DNA of 64,000 nt, taken from the NCBI GenBank assembly GCA_963791905.1, contig CAWBTX010000006.1, positions 558,001 to 622,000 of the forward strand, read 5' to 3'. Position 1 is the first letter of the stretch; each line of letters starts with the position of its first letter. Made by a program: the position numbers and the translations under genes. Positions 10,743 through 18,942 of the stretch are shown piece by piece. The notes below the pieces were generated by a model. The model worked only from the letters and a program-made list of their open reading frames with translations, was not told where the DNA came from and did no database searches. The stretch comes from Gaiellasilicea sp963791905 (lineage in GTDB: Bacteria > Actinomycetota > Thermoleophilia > Gaiellales > Gaiellaceae).

Positions 10743-11855
10743 GGCGAGCGAACCGCGACGACGTTGAAGGCCGCGACCGGGCGCCCGAACCCTTTGAGCG
10801 TGAACTCGCCGGCCGGCTCGACGTCGACGTCCGACTCGACCTCGGCGTAGAGACGCTGCGAGATGAGGACGCGACCGCCGGTCGCCTCGTCGGCGAGGCG
10901 CGAGGCGAGATTCGTCACCGCTCCGATCGCGGCATAGTCGGATCGGCCCTCGAAGCCCACCTCGCCACAGGTCGCGTAGCCGAGGGCGATGCCCACGCCC
11001 GAAGTCGAGGTCGTGTCCACGCTTCGACCACTGCGGCACAAGCTCCGCCATCTCCTCGCGTAACGCGCATCCGGTCCGCACCGCCCTGAGCGCCGCGTCC
11101 GGGATCTCGATCGGGTCGTTGAAGAAGAGCTGGACGCCGTCCCCCTCGAGGAATCCGACGGTCGCGTCAAAGCGCTTCACGAGGCGGCCGATGGCGGCGT
11201 GGAACTCGCCGAGCACGCGCATCAGCTCCTCGGGCTCGACGGCGTCGGCGAAGCTCGTCCAGCCGCGCAGGTCGGCGAAGAACATCGCGACCTGTCGGCG
11301 GTGGCTGCGCAGGATCGTCTCGTCTCCCGAGGAGACGACGGCGTCGGCGAGCTGCGGGGAGAGGAAGCGACGCAGCCGTCGCAGGCGCTCGAGCTCGCCG
11401 ACCTGGGTCTGCACGCGCGACTCCAGTGTGCGGTTGAGCTCTGCGAGCTCCGCCGCCTGCGCCTTGATCGTGTCGTGGTAGCGCTTGATCCGGACCAGCG
11501 ACCGCACGCGCGCGAGCAGCTCGTCGTGGTTGAACGGCTTCGGGATGAAGTCGTCGGCGCCGGCTTCGATCGCCTTCCTCTTCTCCTGGCCGATGCTCGA
11601 CGTGACCATGATCACCGGGAGCACCGCGGTGGCGTCGTTCGCACGCAGGTGGCGACACACGGCGTAGCCGTCGAGGCCGGGCATCATCACGTCGAGGAGG
11701 ATCAGGTCGGGTTCCTCCGTCTCGACGAGGTCGAGTGCCACCAGGCCGTCGGTCGCAGTCACGACCTCGTAGCCCCGAGGGACGAGCACCGCCTCCAGCA
11801 GGCGCACGTTCTCCGGTACGTCGTCGACGACGAGGATCTTTGCGGGCCGGCTCAC
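10739..11855 (-). CDS. Receiver domain fused to class III adenylate/guanylate cyclase, one frame break
   Basis: GTG 11855 opens a receiver domain (phospho-acceptor in LILLDVMMPGLDGY, Lys in FIPKPF) followed by a coiled coil (about 125-155) and a class III cyclase catalytic domain. The metal aspartates lie in FADLRGW and EGDGVQLFFND. The transition-state Asn and Arg are in AVTNLASRL. The frame breaks near 11000; removing one G from TTCGGGCGTG joins HDLDFG to VGIALGYATCGEVG. The corrected protein is about 371 residues. It would make cyclic AMP or GMP under phosphorelay control. The start overlaps the preceding receiver gene and the stop overlaps the next kinase gene. Confidence 0.87.
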
Positions 11856-12226
11856 TCGCGATCGCAGTGCTCTCGACGACCCGGATCAGCTCGACGACGT
11901 CGACGGGCTTGGAGAGGTAGCCGTCGAACCCGACGTCGAGGAAACGCTCGCTGTCGCCTCTCATCGCTTGCGCGGTCAGCGCGACCACGGGGATCGCGGA
12001 GGTTCGCTCGTCCCCACGTAGTTGCGCCAAGGGCTTCGATGCCGTCGATCCCGGGCAGCTGCACGTCCATCAGCACGAGCGCCGGGTCGAGCGTCCGCGC
12101 GAGCTCGACCGCATCCTCGCCCGTGGTCGCTTCGAGCGTGCTGTACCCCTTTGCCTGCAGCACGTCGCGGACAAGCTTCATGTTCGTCTCGTTGTCCTCG
12201 ACGACGAGGATGCGCTCACCCGCCAT
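11852..12226 (-). CDS. Single-domain response regulator, frame broken
   Basis: This is a DivK-like receiver with an acidic pair in VVEDNETN, phospho-acceptor D in LVLMDVQLPGIDG, and Lys in GYLSKPVDVVELIRVVE. It starts at ATG 12226, overlapping the kinase stop by 11 bases. The frame breaks near 12028: removing one T (GCCCTTGGCG to GCCCTGGCG) joins IDGIEAL to AQLRGDERTSAIPVVAL. The final codons before the GTGA overlap with the cyclase gene also seem to need two further base removals, so the exact C-terminus is uncertain. It is probably a phosphorelay partner of the adjacent membrane kinase. Confidence 0.82.
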   Translation of the reverse strand: MAGERILVVEDNETNMKLVRDVLQAKGYSTLEATTGEDAVELARTLDPALVLMDVQLPGIDGIEALGATTWGRANLRDPRGRADRASDERRQRAFPRRRVRRLPLQARRRRRADPGRREHCDRE

Positions 12227-14096
12227 TGCGGCCTGCCTTCTCGATCGGAAGCGTGAAGACGAACCGGCTGCCGTGTCCGGACCGGCTTTCGACCCAGATG
12301 CGGCCTCGGTGCAGTTCGACGAGGCGCTTCGAGAGTGCGAGTCCGAGGCCGGTGCCCTCGCGCTGCCGCACGCCGACGTCCGTCTGCTGGAACTCCTCGA
12401 AGATCCGTTCCTGGTCGTCTGCGGCGATACCGGGCCCGGTGTCCGTCACCGACACAAGCACCTCTCCGTCCTCCCGCGCCGACGCGACGAGAACGCTTCC
12501 GCCCCTCGGCGTGAACTTCACCGCGTTCGAGAGCAGGTTGAAGACAACCTGCCGGACGCGGCGCTCGTCACCGTCGACAAGATCGACATCGGCCCCGAGC
12601 TCGAGCGAGAGGCGCACGCCGTTGTTCGTCGCCCGCTCCCTCACCATCACCACGCCGCGCTCCAGAGCCTCGCGGAGCGAGAAGGTCGCGACGTCGAGCT
12701 CGATCTGTCCGGCCTCGACCTTGGACAGGTCGAGCACGTCGTTGATCAGGTCCAGGAGGTGGTTTCCCGACGCCAGGATGTCGTCGAGGTACTCCTCCTG
12801 CTTGGCGTTGATCTCCCCGAACAACCGCTGCCGAAGCACCTGCGAGAAGCCGATGATCGCGTTCAGCGGCGTCCGCAGCTCATGCGACATGTTGGCCAGG
12901 AATTCGCTCTTGTGCCGATTCGCGACCTCGAGCTGACTGCCCCTTTGCGAGAGCTCTGCGAGCGCCTGCTGCAACTCCTGCGTGCGGTCCTCGACCTTCT
13001 GTTCAAGCCCTCTGACCGATGCCTGCAGGCTCGCCGCCATCCCGTTCAACTCGTCTGCCAGGCCACCCAACTCGTCCCGACGGTCGAGTTCGATCCGTTC
13101 GTCGTAGGCGCCCGCGCCGATCCGGGCCGCTGCCGTCCGCATCTGTTTGACCGGGCGGACGAGGCGGCGAGCGAGCAAGACGCTCAGGCCGACCCCCGCC
13201 GCGAGGAAGGCCGCGAGCAGGAGCGCCGTCCGCCAGATCTTTCCGCGGACCGGTGCGAACGCCGCGCTCTCGGGCTGCTCGACGAACACCTTCCAGCCGA
13301 CCGGCTCGACGGTCGCCCAGGTGCTCAACACCTTTTCGCCGCGGAAGTTACGGCCGACCGTCGATCCCGTACTCGACGACGCCAGCGCCTCCGTCACCTG
13401 AGGAAGAGCCAGAGAACGATGTGCATGAAGGCGGACGCGTTCGGGTGGGCGATCGGGACGCCTTTGGCGTCGACCGCGTAGACGTACCCGGACGTCCCGA
13501 GCCGCGTCTGCCTGACAAGATCCTGAATGACTCCGAGATCGATCGTCGCGCCGACGACTCCGTTTCCTGCGGTTTCGGCGGAGAGACCGGTCATACGATT
13601 CTGCGACCAGCACTTCCATCGATCGTGCTCCTGGCTCGGAAAAAGCTAGCCGTGGCGCGTGCACGGGACCGAAGGAGACCCCCGCCGCCCTCGCCTGCTC
13701 GACCGAACGATCGTGGAGGAAGTTTCCCTTGACCAGGGCGAGCCCGCCGCCGGCGCTTGCGAGCGTCTTCCGCCCGGTGCTGTCGATGTAGAACGCATCG
13801 GTGGCGTTGTCGCTGAGCAGGGGTTGAAGCACCGAGCCCAGTGCGGTGAAGGACAGGTAGCGACCCGACATCGCCGTCATCCTCTTGGTCAGGTCGTCGA
13901 AGTACTGGTCGATCGTGACCGCGACCGACTTCGCCTTCTCCTGCTGCAGCCGGGTCAAGGCGCGCTTGTTGTCCTGGTAGGACGAGTAGAGCAGGTAGAC
14001 GCTCGTACAGATCACCGGAACGGCGACCAGCAGTGCGAACACGGCGATGTACTTGGCCGAGAGCGACGAAAGCCACCGGCGGCCCCGCTCACTCAC
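12216..14096 (-). CDS. Membrane histidine kinase with extracellular sensor and HAMP, frame broken
   Basis: The start is GTG 14096. A membrane helix (about 13-35) is followed by an extracytoplasmic region with a Cache-like block TSGYVYAVDAKGVPIAHPN, a second helix, a HAMP domain and a long coiled coil. HisKA (MSHELRTPLNAIIGF) and HATPase_c (NLLSNAVKFTP, DTGPGI, GTGLGLAL) then follow. Two breaks flank the Cache block: one extra base near 13596 and two near 13424. Corrected length is about 625 residues. It senses an external ligand and likely phosphorylates the receivers encoded immediately downstream. It lies 20 bp after the secreted-protein gene and may form an operon with it. Confidence 0.88.
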   Translation of the reverse strand: MSERGRRWLSSLSAKYIAVFALLVAVPVICTSVYLLYSSYQDNKRALTRLQQEKAKSVAVTIDQYFDDLTKRMTAMSGRYLSFTALGSVLQPLLSDNATDAFYIDSTGRKTLASAGGGLALVKGNFLHDRSVEQARAAGVSFGPVHAPRLAFSEPGARSMEVLVAESYDRSLRRNRRKRSRRRDDRSRSHSGSCQADAARDVRVRLRGRRQRRPDRPPERVRLHAHRSLALPQVTEALASSSTGSTVGRNFRGEKVLSTWATVEPVGWKVFVEQPESAAFAPVRGKIWRTALLLAAFLAAGVGLSVLLARRLVRPVKQMRTAAARIGAGAYDERIELDRRDELGGLADELNGMAASLQASVRGLEQKVEDRTQELQQALAELSQRGSQLEVANRHKSEFLANMSHELRTPLNAIIGFSQVLRQRLFGEINAKQEEYLDDILASGNHLLDLINDVLDLSKVEAGQIELDVATFSLREALERGVVMVRERATNNGVRLSLELGADVDLVDGDERRVRQVVFNLLSNAVKFTPRGGSVLVASAREDGEVLVSVTDTGPGIAADDQERIFEEFQQTDVGVRQREGTGLGLALSKRLVELHRGRIWVESRSGHGSRFVFTLPIEKAGRNGG

Positions 14097-14116
14097 CGGC
14101 CGATTCCCCACCGGTT

Positions 14117-14589
14117 CTAGCTCTGTTTGAAGCTGTACGTCCCGTCCAAGTGCCACAGCTTGGGGATCGACGAATCGGCCGTGACACGTACACGGGCGTG
14201 GAACCCGGCGAGTGTTCCCGTGCCGCCCGAGATCGTGCACAGTCCCACCCCGGTCGCGAAACGAAGGAGGCAATGGCCGGTTGCGACGGTGCCGGGCGCT
14301 GACGTGAATGGCAATGTCGCTGTTGATCGCGGTCTTGCCGGCCATCTGCAAGTAGAAGAGCTTCGAGCCCACCTTGACTGCCTTGACGTTCGATGACCTG
14401 AACGTGCAAAAGGCACCGGGGAGCGCCGGTGAAGCCCGAGCAATCCTTCGTCGCGTGGAATGCCTTCGTGATTCGGGGCGAGCGATTCTGCGAGGAGGCA
14501 GCGGATGCGGAGAAGGCGAGAGCGGCGAGCGAGAAGACCGCCGCCGCACCGACGAGAACGCTCGCCGGCCATCCCGGTCGGCCGACCAT
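14117..14589 (-). CDS. Secreted protein, paralogue of 8445-8903, frame broken twice
   Basis: ATG 14589 has an AAAGGAGG site and opens a signal peptide (PASVLVGAAAVFSLAALAFS). The mature region shares conserved blocks with the protein at 8445-8903: TKDCSGFTGAP, SSNVKAVKVGSKLFY, ISGGTGTLAGFHA and LDGTYSF. Extra bases near 14418 and 14300 interrupt the frame; removing them restores full alignment with the paralogue. Another ATG at 14691, also with AAGGAGG, is in frame and would add 34 residues before the signal peptide; I consider it less likely. The gene precedes the membrane kinase with an external sensor domain, so it could be its ligand-binding partner; this is conjecture. Confidence 0.75.
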
Positions 14590-14839
14590 TGATGCCTCCT
14601 TTACTCGGAGAGCGAGCGTACCAGGCATTTGTGCGAGATGTAGCTTTCTCACCGCGGAGCTGGATTTCTTCCCGATGAGTGGCTTCCACATCTTCTGACC
14701 TCCTTGGGCCGCCTCGCTATCGATCTCGGAAGGAGATGATCGTGGTCAGAGGACGCAATCCGCCAGGGTGCCAGCATCCCGAAATGACCCCGTGGTGGCC
14801 TCGGCGATGACGCTCCCGATCGCGTTGGCATGAGGCGAC
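14590..14839. other. Intergenic region without a recognised gene
   Basis: About 250 bp between two minus-strand genes. It contains the AAGGAGG-ATG pair at 14691 mentioned for the secreted protein, but no convincing coding sequence, RNA or strong hairpin. Confidence 0.5.
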
Positions 14840-15574
14840 TTACACGCGGAGGAGCCCGCCGCCGGGGACGCGCTCGCGGAGGTCGCTCCGCTCGAAGGCG
14901 AGCTCGAGGTTCGTCAGCGCGATGCGCGCGTGCTCGCGCGCAAGCGCCTCCGCCCTCGTGCCTTCGCGATGCTCGATCGCGTCGAGGATCGCGACGTGCT
15001 GGTGCTGCGCCACGACGATGACCTCGCGGGACGCCGGCAGCTGGGCCTGCACCATCAGGAGGAGGCCGCTCGGCGACGCGAACGGCAGCGCCAGGATGTT
15101 CTCGAGCGCCCGCGTCAGCTGAGCGCTTTTCGCAAGGGCGTGCAGCGCTCGGTGGAACTCCTCGTTGAGATCGCTGTAGTCGACGAACGCCTCGACGCTC
15201 GGATCGCGGACGATGCCCTCCATCTCTCGTGACAGCTCGCGGAGAGGCTCGAGCTCCTCGGGCGTCTCCAGCCGCTCCGTGGCAAAGCGCGCAGCGGTCC
15301 CCTCGAGGACGCCGCGCAGCTCGACGGCGTCGTGGATGTCGCTGTGCGTGAACTCGCGGGCGACGAAGCCGCCGCCCGGAAGGGTCTCGAGCAGGCCCTC
15401 GTGCTCGAGCGTCATCAACGCGATCCGCAGCGGCGTCCGCGAGACGCCGAGCTCTTCGACGAGCCGCAGCTCGGGCACGCGCTCGCGCGGCTTGAACGCC
15501 CCGCTCAGGAGCAGCTCGCGGAGGCCGAGCGTGGCCTTCATCGTCTGCGAGTTCGCCGCGTCGCCGCGAGGCAT
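14840..15574 (-). CDS. GntR-family regulator, FCD (FadR) subfamily
   Basis: The N-terminal winged helix-turn-helix (about 10-75) contains VEELGVSRTPLRIALMTLEHEGL, and the C-terminal FCD ligand domain has the metal-binding pattern with D in DIHDAVELRGVLE and histidines in NEEFHRALH and HQHVAILDAIEHRE. I choose ATG 15574, which has TAGGGT 7 nt upstream (leaderless -10), over an in-frame ATG at 15616. FCD regulators usually repress catabolic operons and respond to carboxylic acids. The gene is divergent from the aromatic-catabolism operon at 15685 and is its likely repressor. Confidence 0.9.
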   Translation of the reverse strand: MPRGDAANSQTMKATLGLRELLLSGAFKPRERVPELRLVEELGVSRTPLRIALMTLEHEGLLETLPGGGFVAREFTHSDIHDAVELRGVLEGTAARFATERLETPEELEPLRELSREMEGIVRDPSVEAFVDYSDLNEEFHRALHALAKSAQLTRALENILALPFASPSGLLLMVQAQLPASREVIVVAQHQHVAILDAIEHREGTRAEALAREHARIALTNLELAFERSDLRERVPGGGLLRV

Positions 15575-15581
15575 GCCCGAG

Positions 15582-15587
15582 ACCCTA
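15582..15587 (-). promoter_or_regulatory. Putative leaderless -10 element of the GntR gene
   Basis: TAGGGT on the minus strand, 7 nt before ATG 15574, fits the TANNNT element of leaderless actinobacterial transcripts. Confidence 0.45.
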
Positions 15588-15656
15588 ACGCGTGCGGCCT
15601 CCCGAGATGCATGCAAACAGCGCGTCTGACGGCTCTCGGAGGCACGTCATCGCCGT

Positions 15657-15670
15657 CTCTGCATACAGAG
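15657..15670. promoter_or_regulatory. Palindromic operator candidate for the GntR regulator
   Basis: The perfect 5-bp arms CTCTG / CAGAG around CATA form a 14-bp inverted repeat. It directly abuts the TAGGCT -10 element of the divergent catabolic operon, so a bound dimer would block that promoter. Confidence 0.5.
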
Positions 15671-15676
15671 TAGGCT
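15671..15676 (+). promoter_or_regulatory. Putative leaderless -10 of the catabolic operon
   Basis: TAGGCT lies 8 nt before ATG 15685. The gene has no Shine-Dalgarno sequence, consistent with leaderless translation. Confidence 0.45.
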
Positions 15677-15684
15677 CACCGCCC

Positions 15685-16809
15685 ATGACCGCCGCCCGCA
15701 CGCGCCCGCCGTTTCGCGCCGACCACGTCGGCAGCCTGCTCCGCCCGCCCGAGCTCCTGCGGGCACGCGAGGATCACGCCGCGGGGCGCATCGACGCGGA
15801 CGAACTCCGCCGGGTCGAGGACGGGGCGATCGCCGCCATCGTCCGCAAACAGGAGGACGTCGGTCTCCGCTCCGCGACCGACGGTGAGTTCCGGCGCGAG
15901 TCGTGGCACATGGACTTCATCTACCAGCTCGACGGCATCACGAAGGAAGCCGGCCACATCAAGATCAAGTTCCACAACGAGCAGGGCGACATCGAGTTCA
16001 CGCCCGCCGCGCTCCACGTCGACGGCAGGCTCGGCGTCTCCAAGACGATCTTCGGCGACGCGTTCGAGTTCCTCCGGCAGACGGTCGAGACGAACGTCCC
16101 GAAGCTGACGATCCCGTCGCCGAGCATGGTCCACTACCGCGGCGGCAAGGCGGCGATCGACGAGACCGTCTACCCGACGATGGACGAGTTCTGGGCGGGT
16201 CTGACGGCCGCGTACCGCGACGAGGTACGACGGCTCGGCGAGCTCGGCTGCACCTACCTCCAGTTCGACGACACGAGCCTCGCGTACCTGAACGACCCGC
16301 ATCAGCGCGAGTACATCGCCTCGATCGGCGGCGACCCCGACCGGCAGCACGTCGAGTACATCCGCCACATCAACGAGTCGCTCGCCGAGCGGCCGGACGG
16401 GATGAGCGTGACGACCCACATGTGCCGCGGCAACTTCCGCTCGGCCTGGGCGGCGGAGGGCGGCTACGACTTCGTCGCCGAGGCGCTGCTGAACGAACTC
16501 CAGGTCGACGGCTTCTTCATGGAATGGGACGACGAGCGCTCGGGCGGGTTCGAGCCGCTGCGATTCCTGCCGAAAGGCGAGAAACAGGTCGTGCTCGGGC
16601 TCGTCACCACGAAGCGGGGAGAGCTCGAGGACCGCGACCTGCTCCTGCGGCGAATCGAGGAGGCGGCGAGGCACGCACCGATCGACCAGCTCTGCCTCTC
16701 GCCCCAGTGCGGGTTCTCCTCGACGGTCGAAGGCAACCTGCTGAGCGAGGACGAGCAGTGGGCGAAGCTGCGGTTGATCGTCGAGGTGGCCGAGGAGGTC
16801 TGGGGCTGA
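15685..16809 (+). CDS. MetE-like zinc methyltransferase (C-terminal catalytic domain type)
   Basis: This 374-residue protein has the TIM-barrel fold of cobalamin-independent methionine synthase, without its N-terminal half. It opens with DHVGSLLRPPELL, and the zinc ligands are visible: H245 and C247 in THMCRGN, E280 in FFMEWDDE and C342 in LSPQCGF. Stand-alone MetE-like proteins transfer methyl or alkyl groups to thiols; epoxyalkane-CoM transferase is another relative. The gene heads an operon with a second MetE-like protein, aldehyde dehydrogenase, PobA and a carboxymuconolactone decarboxylase-like gene, which argues for a catabolic demethylation role over methionine synthesis. That role is inference. 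Confidence 0.88.
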   Translation: MTAARTRPPFRADHVGSLLRPPELLRAREDHAAGRIDADELRRVEDGAIAAIVRKQEDVGLRSATDGEFRRESWHMDFIYQLDGITKEAGHIKIKFHNEQGDIEFTPAALHVDGRLGVSKTIFGDAFEFLRQTVETNVPKLTIPSPSMVHYRGGKAAIDETVYPTMDEFWAGLTAAYRDEVRRLGELGCTYLQFDDTSLAYLNDPHQREYIASIGGDPDRQHVEYIRHINESLAERPDGMSVTTHMCRGNFRSAWAAEGGYDFVAEALLNELQVDGFFMEWDDERSGGFEPLRFLPKGEKQVVLGLVTTKRGELEDRDLLLRRIEEAARHAPIDQLCLSPQCGFSSTVEGNLLSEDEQWAKLRLIVEVAEEVWG

Positions 16810-16853
16810 GCCGCAGGTAGGTTTTGCAGACGAATGCCGCGGCCGAGTCAGAC

Positions 16854-18927
16854 GTGGTCGTAGCAAGCACGGAGCGGGCCTCCGCGCGTGCGGGCTTCGT
16901 GCCGCTCGGCGTCCACCTCGTCGGCAGCGTCCCGCTTGGCGACAGCGGCGGAGGTGTTCTCGGTGCTCAGCACGGGGCTCGGCGACCGGCTCCGGCGCCT
17001 CCCTGACGGGGAAACGGGGCCGCGTGCGGACTGGATCGTCTGGCAGTACCCGGTGCTCAGCTCGCGGTCGTCGTTCGAGGTCGCGCCGCCCGAGCCACAC
17101 TCGTACCGTGCTCTTCCCCGCCTGCGGCTCCGCCGCGACGACGACGGCTCCGACCTCGAGTTCGAGCAGCTCGGCTACGCCGACGCCGCGGCTGCGTCGT
17201 TCCGTGTCTTCGCCACGCTCAAGCGGGACGGCGTCGTGCCGCGCGGCTGCCGCTTCCAGGTGTCGCTCCCGACGCCGCTCGCGCCCGTCAGCGCGTTCGT
17301 CGCGCTCGCCGACCAGTCCGTCGTCGAGCCCGCGTACGAGCGGGCGATGCACCTCGAGCTGACGCGGATCCTCGAAGAGCTCCCGCACGACCAGCTCGCG
17401 CTCCAGTGGGACACGAACTTCGAGTTCGGCATGCTCGAGGGCGACGTGCCGGCGTGGTTTCCCGACGTCAGGGCCGGGATCGTCGAGCGGCTGCTGCGGA
17501 TCAGCCGCGTCGTGCCGCCGGCCGTCGAGCTCGGCTTCCATTTCTGCGCAGGCCACGACGAGTCGCACCCGCGCCCCGTCCCGGGCGACATGGGCCGCAT
17601 GGTCGACATTGCGAACGCGCTCGCCGCCGGCCTCGATCGCCCGCTCTCGTGGGTCCACATGCCGGTGCCGCCCGGGCGACAGGACGAGGCGTTCTTCGCA
17701 CCACTGGGCAGCCTCCGCCTCCAGCCGGTCACGGAGCTCTACCTGGGCCTCGTCCACCCGGGCGAGAGCGAGGCGGACGCACGCCGCGCAATCGCCGCGG
17801 CACACGCAGCCGACGCGGAGTTCGGTGTCGCCACGCCCTGCGGCTGGGGGCGCCTGCCGGCCCGCGCTGTCCCCGAGCTCATGGCGGCGCACGCGGCGCT
17901 GAGCCGGCCGGTCGCCGACCCGTCGGCGGAGCCCGGCTACCTCTTCGCCTGGCCCGAAGGTTTCCCCCGAGTGCCGGACGAGCAGTGGGTCGAACAGGAT
18001 GTGGATGCGTTCGGGCTCCACTACGACACCGTCGAGAACCACGGCTGGTACCGGAACCTCGATCCGACCGTCGAGCAACTCGCCGGGGATCTGCGCGAGG
18101 GCGATGTGCTGGTCGACTACTCGGGTGGGACGGGCATCCTGCTCGACCGCCTGCGGCTCCGCATCTTCGACCGCCAGGTCGGCATGGTGATCGTCGACAG
18201 CTCGCCGAAGTTCCTGCGCGTCGCCGTCGAGCGGCTCGCCACGGACGAGCGCGTCGCGTTCCGGCGGCTCCGCTTCCTGCAGGACGAGGGACGGCTCGAG
18301 TACGTCGACGAGACCCTCGGCCCGGCCTTCCCGGGAGCCGACCACCTCGCCTCGACGAACGCGATTCACCTCTACCCGGAGCTCGACAGCACCCTGGCCG
18401 CGTGGGCACGCGTGCTGCGGCCGGGCGGCCGCGTCCGCATCAACACCGGCAACCTCCGCAACCCGCGGGCCGCCGAGAACGAGTGGATCATCGACGAGAC
18501 GGTGTACGTCGTGCACGAGGTCGCGACGGGGCTCGTGCGGACGGATCCGCGCTGGGCCGCCTACCGCGACGTGCTCGAGGACGACGACCGCATGCAGGCG
18601 TACCTCGACTGGCGCGACCGCGTCTTCCTGGCGCCCCGCCCGCTCGACTACTACCTCGACGCGCTGCGCGGGGCCGGCTTCACCGTCGAGGACGTGATGG
18701 AGCGGACGATCGAGGCGAGCGTCGAGGAGTGGTACGAGTTCCTCTCCGCCTACGCGGACGCCGTGCTCGGCTGGGTCGGCGGCTCCGCGAAAGTCGACGG
18801 AGAGCCTGCAACCCCCGAGGCGGCAGCGGATCGCCTCGCGCTGCTCCGCGAGTCCCTGAACACGATCTTCGGCGGGAGGCCGACCTTCCGCTGCTGCTGG
18901 ACCTACATCACCGCAACGCGCGCGTAG
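16854..18927 (+). CDS. MetE-like domain fused to SAM-dependent methyltransferase, one frame break
   Basis: After removal of one T near 16937 (CCGCTTGGCG to CCGCTGGCG) this reads as one 690-residue protein. Residues about 15-370 form a MetE/UROD-type barrel beginning PLGVHLVGSVPLATAAEVF, with putative zinc ligands H229 and C231 (HFCAG) and C329 (TPCGWG). Residues about 400-640 are a class I methyltransferase: motif I DYSGGTGILLDRL from D421, motif II VIVDSS, post-motif TNAIHLYPELDS and LRPGGRVRINTGN. The start is uncertain; GTG 16854 is a reasonable choice and TTG 16824 an alternative. It lies 44 bp after the first MetE-like gene. The combination could shuttle a methyl group between SAM and a zinc-bound thiol; the reaction is not known. 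Confidence 0.82.
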
Positions 18928-18942
18928 CGCGAGGAGGCAGTC

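Noticed and set aside
10119..11855. A single 578-codon receiver-cyclase-kinase fusion
   Set aside because: The continuous frame arises because one inserted base near 11000 compensates for the GTGA overlap. The correct cyclase end and the kinase start are both visible.
15571..15690. SAM or cobalamin riboswitch before the MetE-like genes
   Set aside because: The gap is only 110 bp, both genes appear leaderless, and no riboswitch-like paired stems are seen.
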